DNA from: an uncultured bacterium
GTDB lineage: Bacteria; Planctomycetota; UBA8742; UBA2392
DNA: 64,000 nt
Assembly: GCA_938014885.1 (NCBI GenBank)
Contig: CALLQI010000010.1
Coordinates: 1 to 64,000 of the forward strand
Direction of reading: 5' to 3'
How positions within the stretch are numbered: position 1 is the stretch's first letter; the number at the start of each line of letters is the position of its first letter. Of the stretch, positions 53,111-62,034 are shown piece after piece. The notes beneath the pieces are model-generated. The model was not told the origin of the DNA. It saw only the letters and a list, made by a program, of their open reading frames with translations, and made no database searches. The position numbers and the translations under genes were made by a program.

Positions 53111-53365
53111 CTAGCTGGCCTTGACGTATTCGCGCTTCACGGGCTTGGTGATCTTGCCCGCCTGGATGCAGCTTGTGCACACGGTAATGCGCGTCACCGT
53201 GCCGTCCACCACAGCGCGCACCTTGCGCAGGTTGGGGCGGAACACGCGCTTGTTGTGCGCGATCACGCGGCTACCTACGCCGCCCTTCTTCTTGGCCAAA
53301 CCGCGGCGGGTGATGCTGCCGCCGGCTACAACGGTCTTGCCGCACACTTCACACTTGCGGGACAT
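53111..53365 (-). CDS. rpmB: 50S ribosomal protein L28
   Basis: This 84-aa protein starts at ATG 53365 (MSRKCEVCGK). L28 hallmarks are CEVCGK, RVFRPNLRKVRAVVDG and a second CxxC (CTSCIQAG), forming the zinc-binding version. A component of the large ribosomal subunit near the exit site. An upstream in-frame extension lacks the family pattern. It has its own terminator. Confidence 0.93.
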   Translation of the reverse strand: MSRKCEVCGKTVVAGGSITRRGLAKKKGGVGSRVIAHNKRVFRPNLRKVRAVVDGTVTRITVCTSCIQAGKITKPVKREYVKAS

Positions 53366-53478
53366 GTCTACCTCCGTGGGGCCCATCGTGGGCCGCTGCC
53401 TGCCTTGTTGGTGCCAATGGCCCATCTCACGACGGGGCGCAGGACTGTACTGGCAACCCATTGCTGGTCAAGGGGCCG

Positions 53479-54168
53479 TTACACCGCCGAAACGGTGACC
53501 GCGCCCGAAGCATACAGGTCAATGATCGTCCACAGGTCGCCGGGCTTGATCAGTTCGGCCATGCGCTTGCGGTACTTGTCGGCACCGCGCCGGTCGCCTT
53601 CGCGCTTGGCCCGGAAATGGCGGGCGTAGTGCACCGGGATCATTTCTTCGGGGTTCTTGGGCATCGCCAGCAACTGCGTCAGGCCCGCCTTCTTGGTGAA
53701 AAAGAAACTGCACGCCGACTTCAACACCGGGTAGTTCGACAGCTTGTCTACCCACGCCTGCGCGTCGGCCTCGCGATAATCCAGCTCATAGCACGCTGCC
53801 GGCAACAACCACCAGGTTGCAGCGGGCGCGCGCAGGCGCTGCAGCTCTTCGATGCAATCGCGGCACTTGACCGCTTCTTTCTGGCCGCCGTAGATGCTGC
53901 GCACGGCGTAGGTGATGGCGCGCAGTTCAATCACGTCCTGCACGTCGGCGCTTGTGCCATACTCGCGATTGGCCCATTCAGCGGCATCCAGGTCAACCAG
54001 TGGCTGTGCGGCCTCACCGGCCATCAAGAACACCTTGGCGTGCAGCAGGTATGCGGGTCCGTACTCTCGGTACTCTTCAAGCACCGGGTCAAGCAGGTCA
54101 ATGGCGGCCTGTAGTTCGCCCTTGTCGGCAAACGCGACCGCCCTGGTCAGGGCTTCTTTTGGGTCCAT
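53479..54168 (-). CDS. TPR-like protein
   Basis: This 229-aa protein is mainly helical with TPR-type repeats in its first 60 residues (VAFADKGELQAAIDLLDPVLEEYREYGPAYLLHAKVF). A CxxC (VKCRDC) lies in the middle. No signal peptide. Cytoplasmic adaptor of unknown role. It is 110 nt upstream of rpmB on the same strand. Confidence 0.7.
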   Translation of the reverse strand: MDPKEALTRAVAFADKGELQAAIDLLDPVLEEYREYGPAYLLHAKVFLMAGEAAQPLVDLDAAEWANREYGTSADVQDVIELRAITYAVRSIYGGQKEAVKCRDCIEELQRLRAPAATWWLLPAACYELDYREADAQAWVDKLSNYPVLKSACSFFFTKKAGLTQLLAMPKNPEEMIPVHYARHFRAKREGDRRGADKYRKRMAELIKPGDLWTIIDLYASGAVTVSAV

Positions 54169-54200
54169 GCACCGTCCCGACTGTGATGACGCGAAATTGA

Positions 54201-54228
54201 GCGAGGGCGGAATGTTATCCGCCCTCGC
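54201..54228 (-). terminator. Terminator of the PPC lipoprotein gene
   Basis: A perfect 11-bp stem GCGAGGGCGGA with a 6-nt loop, 27 nt past the stop codon of 54256-55041. T-tract is weak (CTCAATTT). Confidence 0.75.
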
Positions 54229-54255
54229 CGGGATACCGCAAGACGAAGTGCCCGA

Positions 54256-55041
54256 TCAATTCACGTCAACTTGCACGTGGGTGGTGCCCGAGCCGAAGTT
54301 GGCGCCGACGCGGATGATGTAGGTGCCCGGGGTCAGGACTGCGCCCAGGATGGCCGGGTCAGCGTCGCCGAGCGGGTCTTCGAAGGACAGGCTCTGGCCA
54401 TATTCGTTGACCAGCTCAAGGTTGCCGTCGTAGTCACCGGCGGTGCGGGTCAGGAAGATATCGACCACGACGTTGTCCATCACCGTGAAGACATAGCTGT
54501 CGACGTCGAAGATGTCGCTGATGCTGCCGCCGCCGTCTACGGCGGTGTCGTTGGGTGCCAGCACGCCCATGTCAGCGCCGCCCAGGGGCTCAACGCTGAT
54601 GTCGATGGCGTAGTCGCCGACGCTGGTGCCCGCGCCGCCGAGAATCACGAAGTAGTCGCCGGCCTGCAGTGTGCCGACCAACACGGGGTCAAGGCCCGGG
54701 CCGCCGTCATCGTCGCCGTACAGGAACTCGAAGTCGCCGGCGAACAGGTCAAGGTAGGCGTCAAAGCCGCCCACGCCCGTGGCCGTGATCACGACCAGGC
54801 TTTCTTCGGGCAGGTAGAACTCGAAGGCGTCTTCATCGGCGGCAAAGTCGATCGCGTCTTCGGAGAAGGCGTGGTCGTAGTGGTTCAGCAGGCCGAAGTC
54901 AGCGCCGCCGGCGGGCAGGTCGAAGCTGCCGTCGCTGGGGTCGTGGTAGTGCACGGGTTCGGGGTCGCAGGCCGCGAGCAGCAGGGGCAGTCCCAGCAGC
55001 AAGGGCGAAGCTTTGCGGGCGAGTTTGGTCAGCAGGCTCAT
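54256..55041 (-). CDS. Lipoprotein with two PPC-like beta domains
   Basis: This 261-aa protein starts at an ATG after GGGAGG. The lipobox (LLLAACDP) is at residues 20-26. Two beta-sandwich domains (about 50-155 and 160-260) follow the PPC (bacterial pre-peptidase C-terminal) pattern: DAFEFYLPEESLVVITATG..DAYLDLF..L..GTLQAGDYFVILGG, and DVDSYVFTVMDNVVVDIFL..GDYDGNLEL..LTPGTYIIRVG. Highly acidic. Likely calcium-stabilised surface binding module; no catalytic part. Confidence 0.8.
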   Translation of the reverse strand: MSLLTKLARKASPLLLGLPLLLAACDPEPVHYHDPSDGSFDLPAGGADFGLLNHYDHAFSEDAIDFAADEDAFEFYLPEESLVVITATGVGGFDAYLDLFAGDFEFLYGDDDGGPGLDPVLVGTLQAGDYFVILGGAGTSVGDYAIDISVEPLGGADMGVLAPNDTAVDGGGSISDIFDVDSYVFTVMDNVVVDIFLTRTAGDYDGNLELVNEYGQSLSFEDPLGDADPAILGAVLTPGTYIIRVGANFGSGTTHVQVDVN

Positions 55042-55122
55042 GGTCAGTCCTCCCTGTTAGTGACACCCGAAAGATACCCCATGGGCAAGGGCAATTTCGC
55101 GCCAAAATACTGGCAGGAGCTA

Positions 55123-55221
55123 GGGGTCAGGTTGTAGGGGTTAGGTTGTAGGTGGTAGGTCAATGGTTGATGGTTGTGCGAGTCGAGAAGCTTCCTGAAC
55201 CCCCAACCCCGAGCCCCCGCC
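55123..55221. repeat. Heptad repeat array 7
   Basis: The G/T-rich arm GGGGTCA, GGTTGTA, GGGGTTA, GGTTGTA, GGTGGTA, GGTCAAT, GGTTGAT, GGTTGTG (55123-55178) faces the C/A-rich arm CCTGAAC, CCCCAAC, CCCGAGC, CCCCGCC (55194-55221). Confidence 0.9.
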
Positions 55222-55241
55222 AAACTCTGCCCAAATGCAAA

Positions 55242-55267
55242 CCGGGGGCGACAATTGTCGCCCCCGG
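55242..55267 (-). terminator. Terminator after the broken thioredoxin-fold gene
   Basis: A perfect 11-bp palindromic stem CCGGGGGCGAC with loop AATT, 20 nt after the stop codon at 55287. Confidence 0.85.
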
Positions 55268-55286
55268 CAGTGGCTGATGGCCGAGA

Positions 55287-56285
55287 TTAGCCCTTGATGA
55301 TCTCGAGGGCGTCCTTGATGTCGGCTTCGACTTCTGTGTCCTTGAAGTCCTTGCTCAGGGCCTTCAGGCGCTTTTCGGCGTCGGTTGGCTTGGTTTCAAG
55401 GATTTCGTTGATCTCTTCGCGGGTCTTGTCCACCAGTTCGCGATAGACCTTGATCGACTCGTTCTGCGCCTCGAGGCCGATCACGCCTTCCTTGAAGTTC
55501 TTGAGCACCGCGCTGAAGAACTTGCGGGTGTCTTTCTTTTCAAGGGCGGCCTTGGCAGCGTCGAGGTTCTTTTGCAGCAGCTTGTTCTTTGCGTCGGCGT
55601 GGTCTTTCAGCGCGGTGATGTCCTTGTTGATCGCGCTTGGGGCCGGCACTTTCGTGTGACGCACGTATTCATTGCCGAAGTGGTCGCACACCAGGAACGT
55701 CGGGTAGCTGGTGATGTTGTAATCGCGCGACGGGTTCGGGCTAAGCAGCTTGCTGGTCGGGATCGGGCTGCCGTCGCTGAGGCTGGGTGTGCGGTCCGGG
55801 TTGTACGGGATCTGCACGAAAATCGCATCCTTCTGCGACAGCTTGGCCAGTTCCAGGTCGTGGAACTGCTTGGAGGCATCGACCGGGTCCACGTCTTCTT
55901 CAACGAAGAACAGGATCACCGGCAGCTTGCCCTTGGCCGCCTTTTCAAACGTCGAGGAATCGGGCTTGTGCCAGGCCAGCAGCTCTTCTTGCGGAACGAC
56001 CGAGTCGCCGCTTGCGCCACCGTGCTTCTTGGTGCCGCCGCCGCCACCACCGCCGCTGCCCTTGCCGTCTTTGCCGTATTTGTCTTTGTTGAGCGCGCCC
56101 TTGGCAACGCCTTTAGAGCCGCCAGAGCCCGTCGGGCCGCCAGCTCCGCCTGCTCCACCACCGCCTGCAGAGGCACCGCCTCCGCCGCCGCCGCCTCATC
56201 ACTGTGCCGTCAATGGCTGCGCCGCGATGCCGGCCAGCGCCAGAGCGCCGAACAGCATGGCCGCGCGGAAGTATCGAAGGTTCAT
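55287..56285 (-). pseudogene. Secreted thioredoxin-fold protein, frame broken by TGA TGA
   Basis: An ATG at 56285 with GGAGG upstream starts a good signal peptide (MNLRYFRAAM..., cleavage near LTAQ). Directly after it come two in-frame stop codons, TGA TGA (56196-56201). The same frame then stays open to 55287: a Gly-rich linker, a thioredoxin-like domain (STFEKAAKGKLPVILFFVEED, with cis-Pro in YPTFLVCDHFGNEY but no CxxC pair) and a helical C-terminus. With no credible start codon after the stops, the downstream part would be unexpressed unless the stops are read through, or they are sequencing errors (a T insertion and a missing G in the GGC tract would restore QDEGG). Confidence 0.7.
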
Positions 56286-56627
56286 GTCGTCCTCCTCAGG
56301 AGATCAATGAAGTGCCGGAGATAAGTGTAAGAAAGCGGCCTAAACCCGCCATGAATTCCGGAAATTCTTTGAAGTTGGTGGCTGCGCAGCTCAGGCGTAG
56401 TCCATAAACACTCTTGTATAAAAAGGTTACGCCAACCCACGGCGCAACCCGGCTTGATATTTAGGGGCTTCATCGGAACCACAGGTGCACATGGGTGTGC
56501 ATGTTCAGCCAGGTGCACCCGTATGCACCTGAGGTTGCTTCCGCCGTTCTCGAAGACACTCGGTTTCAGTTGGCAACCGAAACAGGTGTGGCGCTGGGGG
56601 CTCTAGGAAGGCCGCCAGAGCCCTCGC
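56286..56627. other. Spacer with GTGCAC-rich repeat, no gene seen
   Basis: A 342-bp spacer. At about 56486-56530 two related 20-bp segments, AGGTGCACATGGGTGTGCAT and its near inverse AGGTGCACCCGTATGCACCT, lie 9 nt apart. A TATAAA hexamer lies at 56417-56422. The rest shows no credible gene. Possible regulatory region of the broken gene. Confidence 0.4.
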
Positions 56628-57236
56628 TCACGCCTTCTTGGCGCGTTCCCAGCGTTGGCGAAGCGGCATGTAGTCTTTGATCACGCGGTCGGGGCCGATC
56701 AATTCCTTCAGCAATTCAATGGCACGCTCATGGGTGCCAAGGCCGCGGTGGCTGCCGCAGAATTCAGCCAGCACAATCGGCTCAATGCTGCGCTCAAACA
56801 GGTCCAGCGCGGTCTTGAGCACGCTTTGCTCGGTGTCAGCACCGGTGATGTAGATGCCCGTGTTGTCGAGATCAAGGCTGGACAAAAGTTCCTCAAAGTC
56901 GGGCACCACGGCGCTGTAAATGTTGCGCGTCAACAGGTAGCGCTTGGCACCGTAGCCGTCGGGAAGCTCGGTCACGCCCATTTCCGTCAGCGGCGGGGTC
57001 TTGGCGCCCATCACTTCGGCGACTTTGGCGTCCATGCCGGCCTCGCCGAAGTCGCTCATGAATTTGGATTCCAGGAACAGCCGTGCGGGGCAGTCCGGTG
57101 TGTTGACGTAGCGGGTGAAGATGATGGGGTTGAACAGCTCAGCCTTGATGATGCTGGCGATGCCGGTGGGAATGAAACGGTTGTACTCACTCACGTTTCC
57201 GCGCTGGACGTCGATCACTAGCAGGGGACGCTGCAT
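56628..57236 (-). CDS. Isochorismatase-like cysteine hydrolase
   Basis: This 202-aa protein starts at ATG 57236 with GAGGG 5 nt upstream (MQRPLLVIDVQRGNV). The family pattern has a catalytic Asp in LLVIDVQRG, a Lys in GYGAKRYLLTRNIYSAV and a nucleophile region at TGADTEQSVLKTALDL. The usual Cys is replaced here by Thr/Glu-Gln or displaced, so activity should be doubted. A Cys lies in ITGAD..; LAEFCGSHRG is the only conserved late Cys. It is divergent from the photolyase, 90 nt away. Confidence 0.75.
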   Translation of the reverse strand: MQRPLLVIDVQRGNVSEYNRFIPTGIASIIKAELFNPIIFTRYVNTPDCPARLFLESKFMSDFGEAGMDAKVAEVMGAKTPPLTEMGVTELPDGYGAKRYLLTRNIYSAVVPDFEELLSSLDLDNTGIYITGADTEQSVLKTALDLFERSIEPIVLAEFCGSHRGLGTHERAIELLKELIGPDRVIKDYMPLRQRWERAKKA

Positions 57237-57326
57237 GGTTTCCCTCGGCATGGGCACTGGAGTCAGGGGCGCGCGCATGGTAGTGCCGCATGCCGGGGCA
57301 AACAAGATGAATGAACGAAAGCAGCC

Positions 57327-58772
57327 ATGACCGTCCCTGCAGTTCGTGTGCGCGCCCGCAACGCCCATCCCGTCAACGCGGGCGGCGAGTTTGTGCTGTA
57401 CTGGATGATCGCCAACCGCCGCGCGCGCAGTAACTTCGCCCTGCAGCATGCCCGCGACCTCGCCCGCGCGCTGGCCCGGCCGCTGCTGGTTCTTGAGGCT
57501 GTGCGCTGCGACTACGACTGGGCCAGCGACCGCCTGCACGACTTCGTGATCGCGGGCATGCTCGACAACAGCGTCGACTTCGCCGATGTCACCTACTACC
57601 CGTACATTGAGCCGCGCGTCGGCGCCGGCAAAGGCCTGCTGCATGCGCTTGCCGCGCGCGCCTGCGCTGTGATTACTGATGACTTCCCGTGTTTCTTTCT
57701 GCCGCGCATGGTTGAGGCCGCGGCTGAGGCCGTGACCGTGCGCCTCGAAACCGTGGACAGCAACGGGCTGTACCCGCTGTACGCCACGGACCGCGAGTTT
57801 GCGGTGGCGCACTCGTTCCGGCGTCACCTGCAGAAAGAGCTCGCGCCGCATCTGGCCGATTGGCCCGAAGAAGAACCGTTGCAGCAATGGATGCTGCCGC
57901 AGGCCAGAATCCCCGACGACATCCTCAAGCGCTGGCCCAAGGCAGATCCGCGCCGCGCGCTTGGCAGCTACCACAACCTGCCGATCGACCATGACGTGCC
58001 GCCGTCGGCGATTGAGGGCGGACCGGCGGCCGCGCGGCGGCGGCTGCAACAGTGGCTGTCAAGCGGCTTGCCGCGCTACGCCGAAGACCGCAACCATCCC
58101 GACGAAGATGCCTCCAGTGGGCTTTCGCCGTGGCTGCATTTCGGGCACCTGTCGGCCCACGAAGTCGCGCGCGCGATATGGGACACCGCTGACTGGAACC
58201 CGCAGGCCTTGACAGGTCAAGTCGATGGCCGGCGCGGCTGGTGGGGTCTGCCCGAAAACGCCGAGGCCTTCATGGATGAACTGGTGACCTGGCGAGAGCT
58301 GGGCTATCAGTTCTGCCGCGCCCGCGACGACTACGACCAGTTTGAAAGCCTTCCCGGGTTCGCGTTGCAGACCCTGCGCGAGCATGCATCTGACCCGCGC
58401 GAGTTTGTGTACACACTGGAACAATTCGAAAACGCCGACACGCACGACAGCGTCTGGAACGCGGCCCAGCGCCAGTTGCGGGCCGAAGGACGCATCCACA
58501 ACTACCTGCGCATGCAGTGGGGCAAGGGCATCCTGGCCTGGAGTGAGTCGCCCGAGCAAGCTTTGGCGACTCTGATCGAACTCAACAACCGCTGGGCGCT
58601 CGACGGCCGCAACCCCAACAGCTACAGCGGCATCTTCTGGACGCTGGGGCGCTTTGACCGCGCATGGGGGCCTGAGCGCCGGGTGTTCGGCAAGGTTCGC
58701 TACATGAGCAGCAGCAACACCCGCCGTAAGGTACGCATGGAAGAATACCTGCTGCGCTACGGTCGCGATTGA
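57327..58772 (+). CDS. phrB: Class II CPD photolyase
   Basis: This 481-aa protein has the class II pattern: N-terminal alpha/beta antenna-type domain (VLYWMIANRRARSNFALQHA), then the FAD-binding helical domain with YLRMQWGKGIL, LIELNNRWALDGRNPNSYSG and FWTLGRFDRAWGPERRVFG. Repairs cyclobutane pyrimidine dimers with blue light using reduced FAD. Class II enzymes occur in some bacteria, plants and animals. The gene converges with the propeller protein with a 6-nt spacer. Confidence 0.92.
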   Translation: MTVPAVRVRARNAHPVNAGGEFVLYWMIANRRARSNFALQHARDLARALARPLLVLEAVRCDYDWASDRLHDFVIAGMLDNSVDFADVTYYPYIEPRVGAGKGLLHALAARACAVITDDFPCFFLPRMVEAAAEAVTVRLETVDSNGLYPLYATDREFAVAHSFRRHLQKELAPHLADWPEEEPLQQWMLPQARIPDDILKRWPKADPRRALGSYHNLPIDHDVPPSAIEGGPAAARRRLQQWLSSGLPRYAEDRNHPDEDASSGLSPWLHFGHLSAHEVARAIWDTADWNPQALTGQVDGRRGWWGLPENAEAFMDELVTWRELGYQFCRARDDYDQFESLPGFALQTLREHASDPREFVYTLEQFENADTHDSVWNAAQRQLRAEGRIHNYLRMQWGKGILAWSESPEQALATLIELNNRWALDGRNPNSYSGIFWTLGRFDRAWGPERRVFGKVRYMSSSNTRRKVRMEEYLLRYGRD

Positions 58773-58778
58773 AAGACC

Positions 58779-60878
58779 CTATTCGCGCAATGCCAGCAGC
58801 CGCACTGTGCTTTCGCTCGCGACTCGAAGTTCGTGGCGGCTGACGGCCTGCAGCGCGCGCGCGCTTGCCTGCAGCCGCAGCAGTTCACGCCCGGTGGCGA
58901 CTTCGTAGCAGGCGATGTCGCCTTGCTCAAGCGTGGCCAGCACAGTGCCCTCAAACAACAGGGCCACGGCAGCCGGGGCGCGTGGCAGCGTGAGCGTCGT
59001 GGACGCCCGCTCGCCGGTGCTGCCGACGCTGGCAGTGTTGCCGTACACCACGACGCGGGCGTTGCCGTCGGCGCACAGGGCCATCATGTCGGGCGCCACG
59101 CCGCGCCGGGGCTCAATCAGCCTCGCGGGGCCGGCAAAGTCGCAGTAGTACACGGCATCTTCGACCCGGATCAGCGCCCGGCGTGCCATGGCTGCGGTCA
59201 CCACTGCGTCGGGCCGAGCACCCGGAAGGCCGGTTACAGGCAACTCGCCGCTGCTGCTGCCGAGTACCAGCCCGGTGCCGCGCGCCAGCAAAGCACTGCC
59301 GTCGGCGCACACGGCGTACACCCCGCCCGATGCCGCAAGCTCAAGCCCGCCGGGCAGCCGCAGAGTTGCGCCGTTGAAAATCGCGGGTCCTGACGGCGTG
59401 CAGAACACTTCGAGCTGCGGCAACGGTGGCCACTGCACCGTGTCGGACACGTACACCTTGCCGCGCGCGCGCAGCGTGTAGCCGTATGCTTGCACATCAG
59501 CCTGCATGCCGCGCGGCACCGGCCCACTGATTGCGCCCTGAAGCTGCCCCGTGAGGTCGCGCCGCAGGCCGGTTTGACCGGCCGCGTTGGCGAACACAAG
59601 GCCGTCGTCCAGCAGTTCCGCAAACGTGAGCGTGCCGTCGCCCAAACTGGTTGCCGAGGCATTGCCGCCGCTGACCGTCACGATCGTTCCTGACTGTGAC
59701 AGCACGGCCGGCGAACCGTCGCGCAGCAGCAGCACGCGGCCCCACGGTGCGGCCTCAAGCATGAACGTCTGAACCAGCGGCTCGGGCCAATCGGGGCAAT
59801 ACACCACGTGATGCAGCGCGCGGCCGTGGCGCGTTGCCGCCACAATGCATGGACCGGCGAAGGCCACCGCGGCCCCGTCCGGCGCGCCGGGGGCCTGCCA
59901 CAGGGTGCCGGCGTCGCTCAGCAGTCGCAACTTCGGCCCGTCCTGGCAAGCGATCACGCCATCGGGGCCGAAGGCAACGTTTGTGACCGCTGCGCCTTCA
60001 CCGGCCGACTGGCGGCGCGCGGTGAACCCGTCGGTGGTGCGTTCATACAACACCACGTGCTCGCCGCCCCAGCAGGTAGCAAGGCGGGAAAGTGTTGCAT
60101 CCGTGCTCAGGCTGCGCAGCACGCCGCCGGGGGTGCCTTCAAAGGCCTGGTCAAATGGCGGGTGAAGGTCCGTGACGATGTCACCGCGCGCATGCAGCAA
60201 GCGGCCGGCGGTGGCGGCCACGAATTCTGAGCCTTCCAGGTTCAGGCAAAGGTGCGTGGGCATGGGCGGTTGCAGGCCGTCGATGGCGGGCAGGACCACG
60301 GCGCGCAGCAGCTTGCCATCGCGCGCCTGGCGGATTTCGACGACGCAGCCCGGCCCGGCCACAACGCGCGCCAGCGCGAACACGCGCCCGTTGCCACTGA
60401 GTGCGCCGCACAGAACCGGCTGAATTGCGTCGCCATTCGTGGCGGCGTCAAAGCGGTTTTCGGCCAGTCCGTGCGACACCAGCGACCACCACGGCGGCGC
60501 GCCCAGTACCCGCGCCTCGGCCAGCAGCGCGCGCCCGCGGTCGCGGTTGCCGGTTGCAGCATCAATGGCTGCAAGGCGGCACTTCTCAAGGCCGAGCATC
60601 GCGCGCACGCGGGCCAGGTCCTGCTCACGTTCAAGGACTTTGGCTTCGGCGGCTTCGGCGCGGTCGGTTTCAAAGGCCTTCTGGTCGCCCAGTTCGCGCG
60701 TGGTCAGGTGGGCGGTGTGGAGTTGTTGTCGCATCTGTGTCCAGGCGGAAAGCCCGCCCACGAACAGGGCCGTCAGCACCAGCGCCAGCGCGCCGAAGAT
60801 CACGCGCTGCAGCTTGAGGCGCGCCGCAAGCTGCGCCTCAAGGCTGGGGTTGACGGACTTGTGCTCGAACTCGGACAT
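58779..60878 (-). CDS. Membrane-anchored beta-propeller-like protein
   Basis: This 699-aa protein has a charged N-terminus, a membrane helix (about 25-47; VIFGALALVLTALFVGGLSAW), a coiled coil (50-100) and then about 580 residues of beta-rich repeats. These look like WD40- or PQQ-type blades (GTVLATLEQGDIACYEVATGRELLRL near the end; VAFGPDGVIACQDGPKLRLL mid). Similar tails are seen on planctomycete kinases, but no kinase domain is here. Function: probably scaffold or sensor. Confidence 0.75.
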   Translation of the reverse strand: MSEFEHKSVNPSLEAQLAARLKLQRVIFGALALVLTALFVGGLSAWTQMRQQLHTAHLTTRELGDQKAFETDRAEAAEAKVLEREQDLARVRAMLGLEKCRLAAIDAATGNRDRGRALLAEARVLGAPPWWSLVSHGLAENRFDAATNGDAIQPVLCGALSGNGRVFALARVVAGPGCVVEIRQARDGKLLRAVVLPAIDGLQPPMPTHLCLNLEGSEFVAATAGRLLHARGDIVTDLHPPFDQAFEGTPGGVLRSLSTDATLSRLATCWGGEHVVLYERTTDGFTARRQSAGEGAAVTNVAFGPDGVIACQDGPKLRLLSDAGTLWQAPGAPDGAAVAFAGPCIVAATRHGRALHHVVYCPDWPEPLVQTFMLEAAPWGRVLLLRDGSPAVLSQSGTIVTVSGGNASATSLGDGTLTFAELLDDGLVFANAAGQTGLRRDLTGQLQGAISGPVPRGMQADVQAYGYTLRARGKVYVSDTVQWPPLPQLEVFCTPSGPAIFNGATLRLPGGLELAASGGVYAVCADGSALLARGTGLVLGSSSGELPVTGLPGARPDAVVTAAMARRALIRVEDAVYYCDFAGPARLIEPRRGVAPDMMALCADGNARVVVYGNTASVGSTGERASTTLTLPRAPAAVALLFEGTVLATLEQGDIACYEVATGRELLRLQASARALQAVSRHELRVASESTVRLLALRE

Positions 60879-60961
60879 GCCCCGGCCTTTTTCTTTGCCC
60901 TGCGCGGACTAGAGTTACCCGGCGCGGAGTTTATCCGTGGGGCGCCGGAGCAGAAGCTTCC

Positions 60962-62008
60962 ATGTTGATCCTGATGAAGTCCAACGCCAGTGAGGGCCAG
61001 CTTCAACAGGTGGCGGCGCAAGTCCATTCCCTCGGCCTGACGGCACACCCCGTACGCGGCAGCTCACGCACCGTGGTCGGCGTCACCGGCGACACCGCCG
61101 GCGTGGACCCCGCCAGCTTCAGCACCCTCGAGGGCGTTTCCAAAGTGGTGCGCCTGTCCGTGCCCTTCAAGCTGGCCGCGCGCGAATTCCATGAAGACGA
61201 CACCGTTGTCGATGTGGCCGGCATCAAGATCGGCGCCGGCCATGAGCTGTGCGTCATGGCGGGCCCGTGCAGCTTCGAAAGCCCCGAGCAGGCGTTCACG
61301 ATCGCCCGCGCGGTCAAGGCCGCCGGTGCCACCATCATGCGCGGCGGGCTGTTCAAGCCCCGCACGAGCCCCTTCAGCTTCCAGGGCCTGCGCGAGGGCG
61401 GCTTTGGCCTGATGAACGAGCTGCGCCGCGAAACCGGCCTGCGCTTCGTGACTGAGGCCGTGGATGAAGCATCGCTGGAACTGGTTGAGCAGCACGCCGA
61501 CATGATCCAGATTGGTGCCCGCAACATGCAGAATTTCAGCCTGCTGAAGCGAGCAGGCAAGGCGCGCAAGCCGGTACTGCTGAAGCGCGGGATGTCCGCG
61601 ACGCTGGAAGAATGGCTGACCGCCGCAGACTACCTTCTTTCGGGCGGCAACTCGCAGGTGGTGCTGTGTGAGCGCGGTATACGCACTTTCGCCACGCATA
61701 CGCGCAACACACTTGATCTCAGCGTGATCCCGGCCGTGAAGGAACTTTCGCATCTGCCCGTAATCGTTGACCCAAGCCACGGAACCGGCCTGCGACAGTA
61801 CGTGCCCGCGATGGCGCTTGCCGCCGTGGCCGCCGGCGCCGACGGCATCATGGTTGAAGTGCACCATGACCCGGCCCACGCGCTCAGCGACGGGCAGCAA
61901 AGCCTGTTCGTTGAGCAATTCAACGCATTGATGCGACAGATACCGGCGGTGGCCCAGGCGGTCGGCCGCGCATGCGACGCGGTGGCCGCGGGCGCAAACG
62001 GCCGGTAG
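60962..62008 (+). CDS. aroF: 3-deoxy-7-phosphoheptulonate synthase (DAHP synthase), AroF/AroG type I-beta
   Basis: This 348-aa protein has an N-terminal ferredoxin-like regulatory domain (MLILMKSNASEGQLQQ..., about 1-70), a type found in feedback-regulated DAHP synthases, and then the TIM barrel: VMAGPCSFESPEQ, RGGLFKPRTSPFSFQG, GARNMQNFSLL, LLKRGMS and VIVDPSHGTG. First step of the shikimate pathway. The plus-strand promoter region lies in 60879-60961. A NapD-like gene follows 26 nt downstream. Confidence 0.92.
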   Translation: MLILMKSNASEGQLQQVAAQVHSLGLTAHPVRGSSRTVVGVTGDTAGVDPASFSTLEGVSKVVRLSVPFKLAAREFHEDDTVVDVAGIKIGAGHELCVMAGPCSFESPEQAFTIARAVKAAGATIMRGGLFKPRTSPFSFQGLREGGFGLMNELRRETGLRFVTEAVDEASLELVEQHADMIQIGARNMQNFSLLKRAGKARKPVLLKRGMSATLEEWLTAADYLLSGGNSQVVLCERGIRTFATHTRNTLDLSVIPAVKELSHLPVIVDPSHGTGLRQYVPAMALAAVAAGADGIMVEVHHDPAHALSDGQQSLFVEQFNALMRQIPAVAQAVGRACDAVAAGANGR

Positions 62009-62034
62009 CATGCGGCCGCACAAGTGGAGTTGTC

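Noticed and set aside
55916..56176. +1 frame of the Gly linker as the true continuation after the signal peptide
   Set aside because: Removing one T would read into an Ala/Arg frame that ends at 55916 and loses the thioredoxin fold; the original frame is far better.
56196..56201. Selenocysteine at the TGA TGA site
   Set aside because: Two adjacent TGAs, no SECIS-like hairpin evident, no redox motif and no sel genes in the window.
55750..56310. Plus-strand frame encoding Pro-rich protein opposite the broken gene
   Set aside because: Pro run is the antisense of the Gly-rich linker; no ribosome site.
61972..62034. Longer NapD-like protein starting at 61972
   Set aside because: Would overlap aroF; GTG 62035 has the ribosome site.
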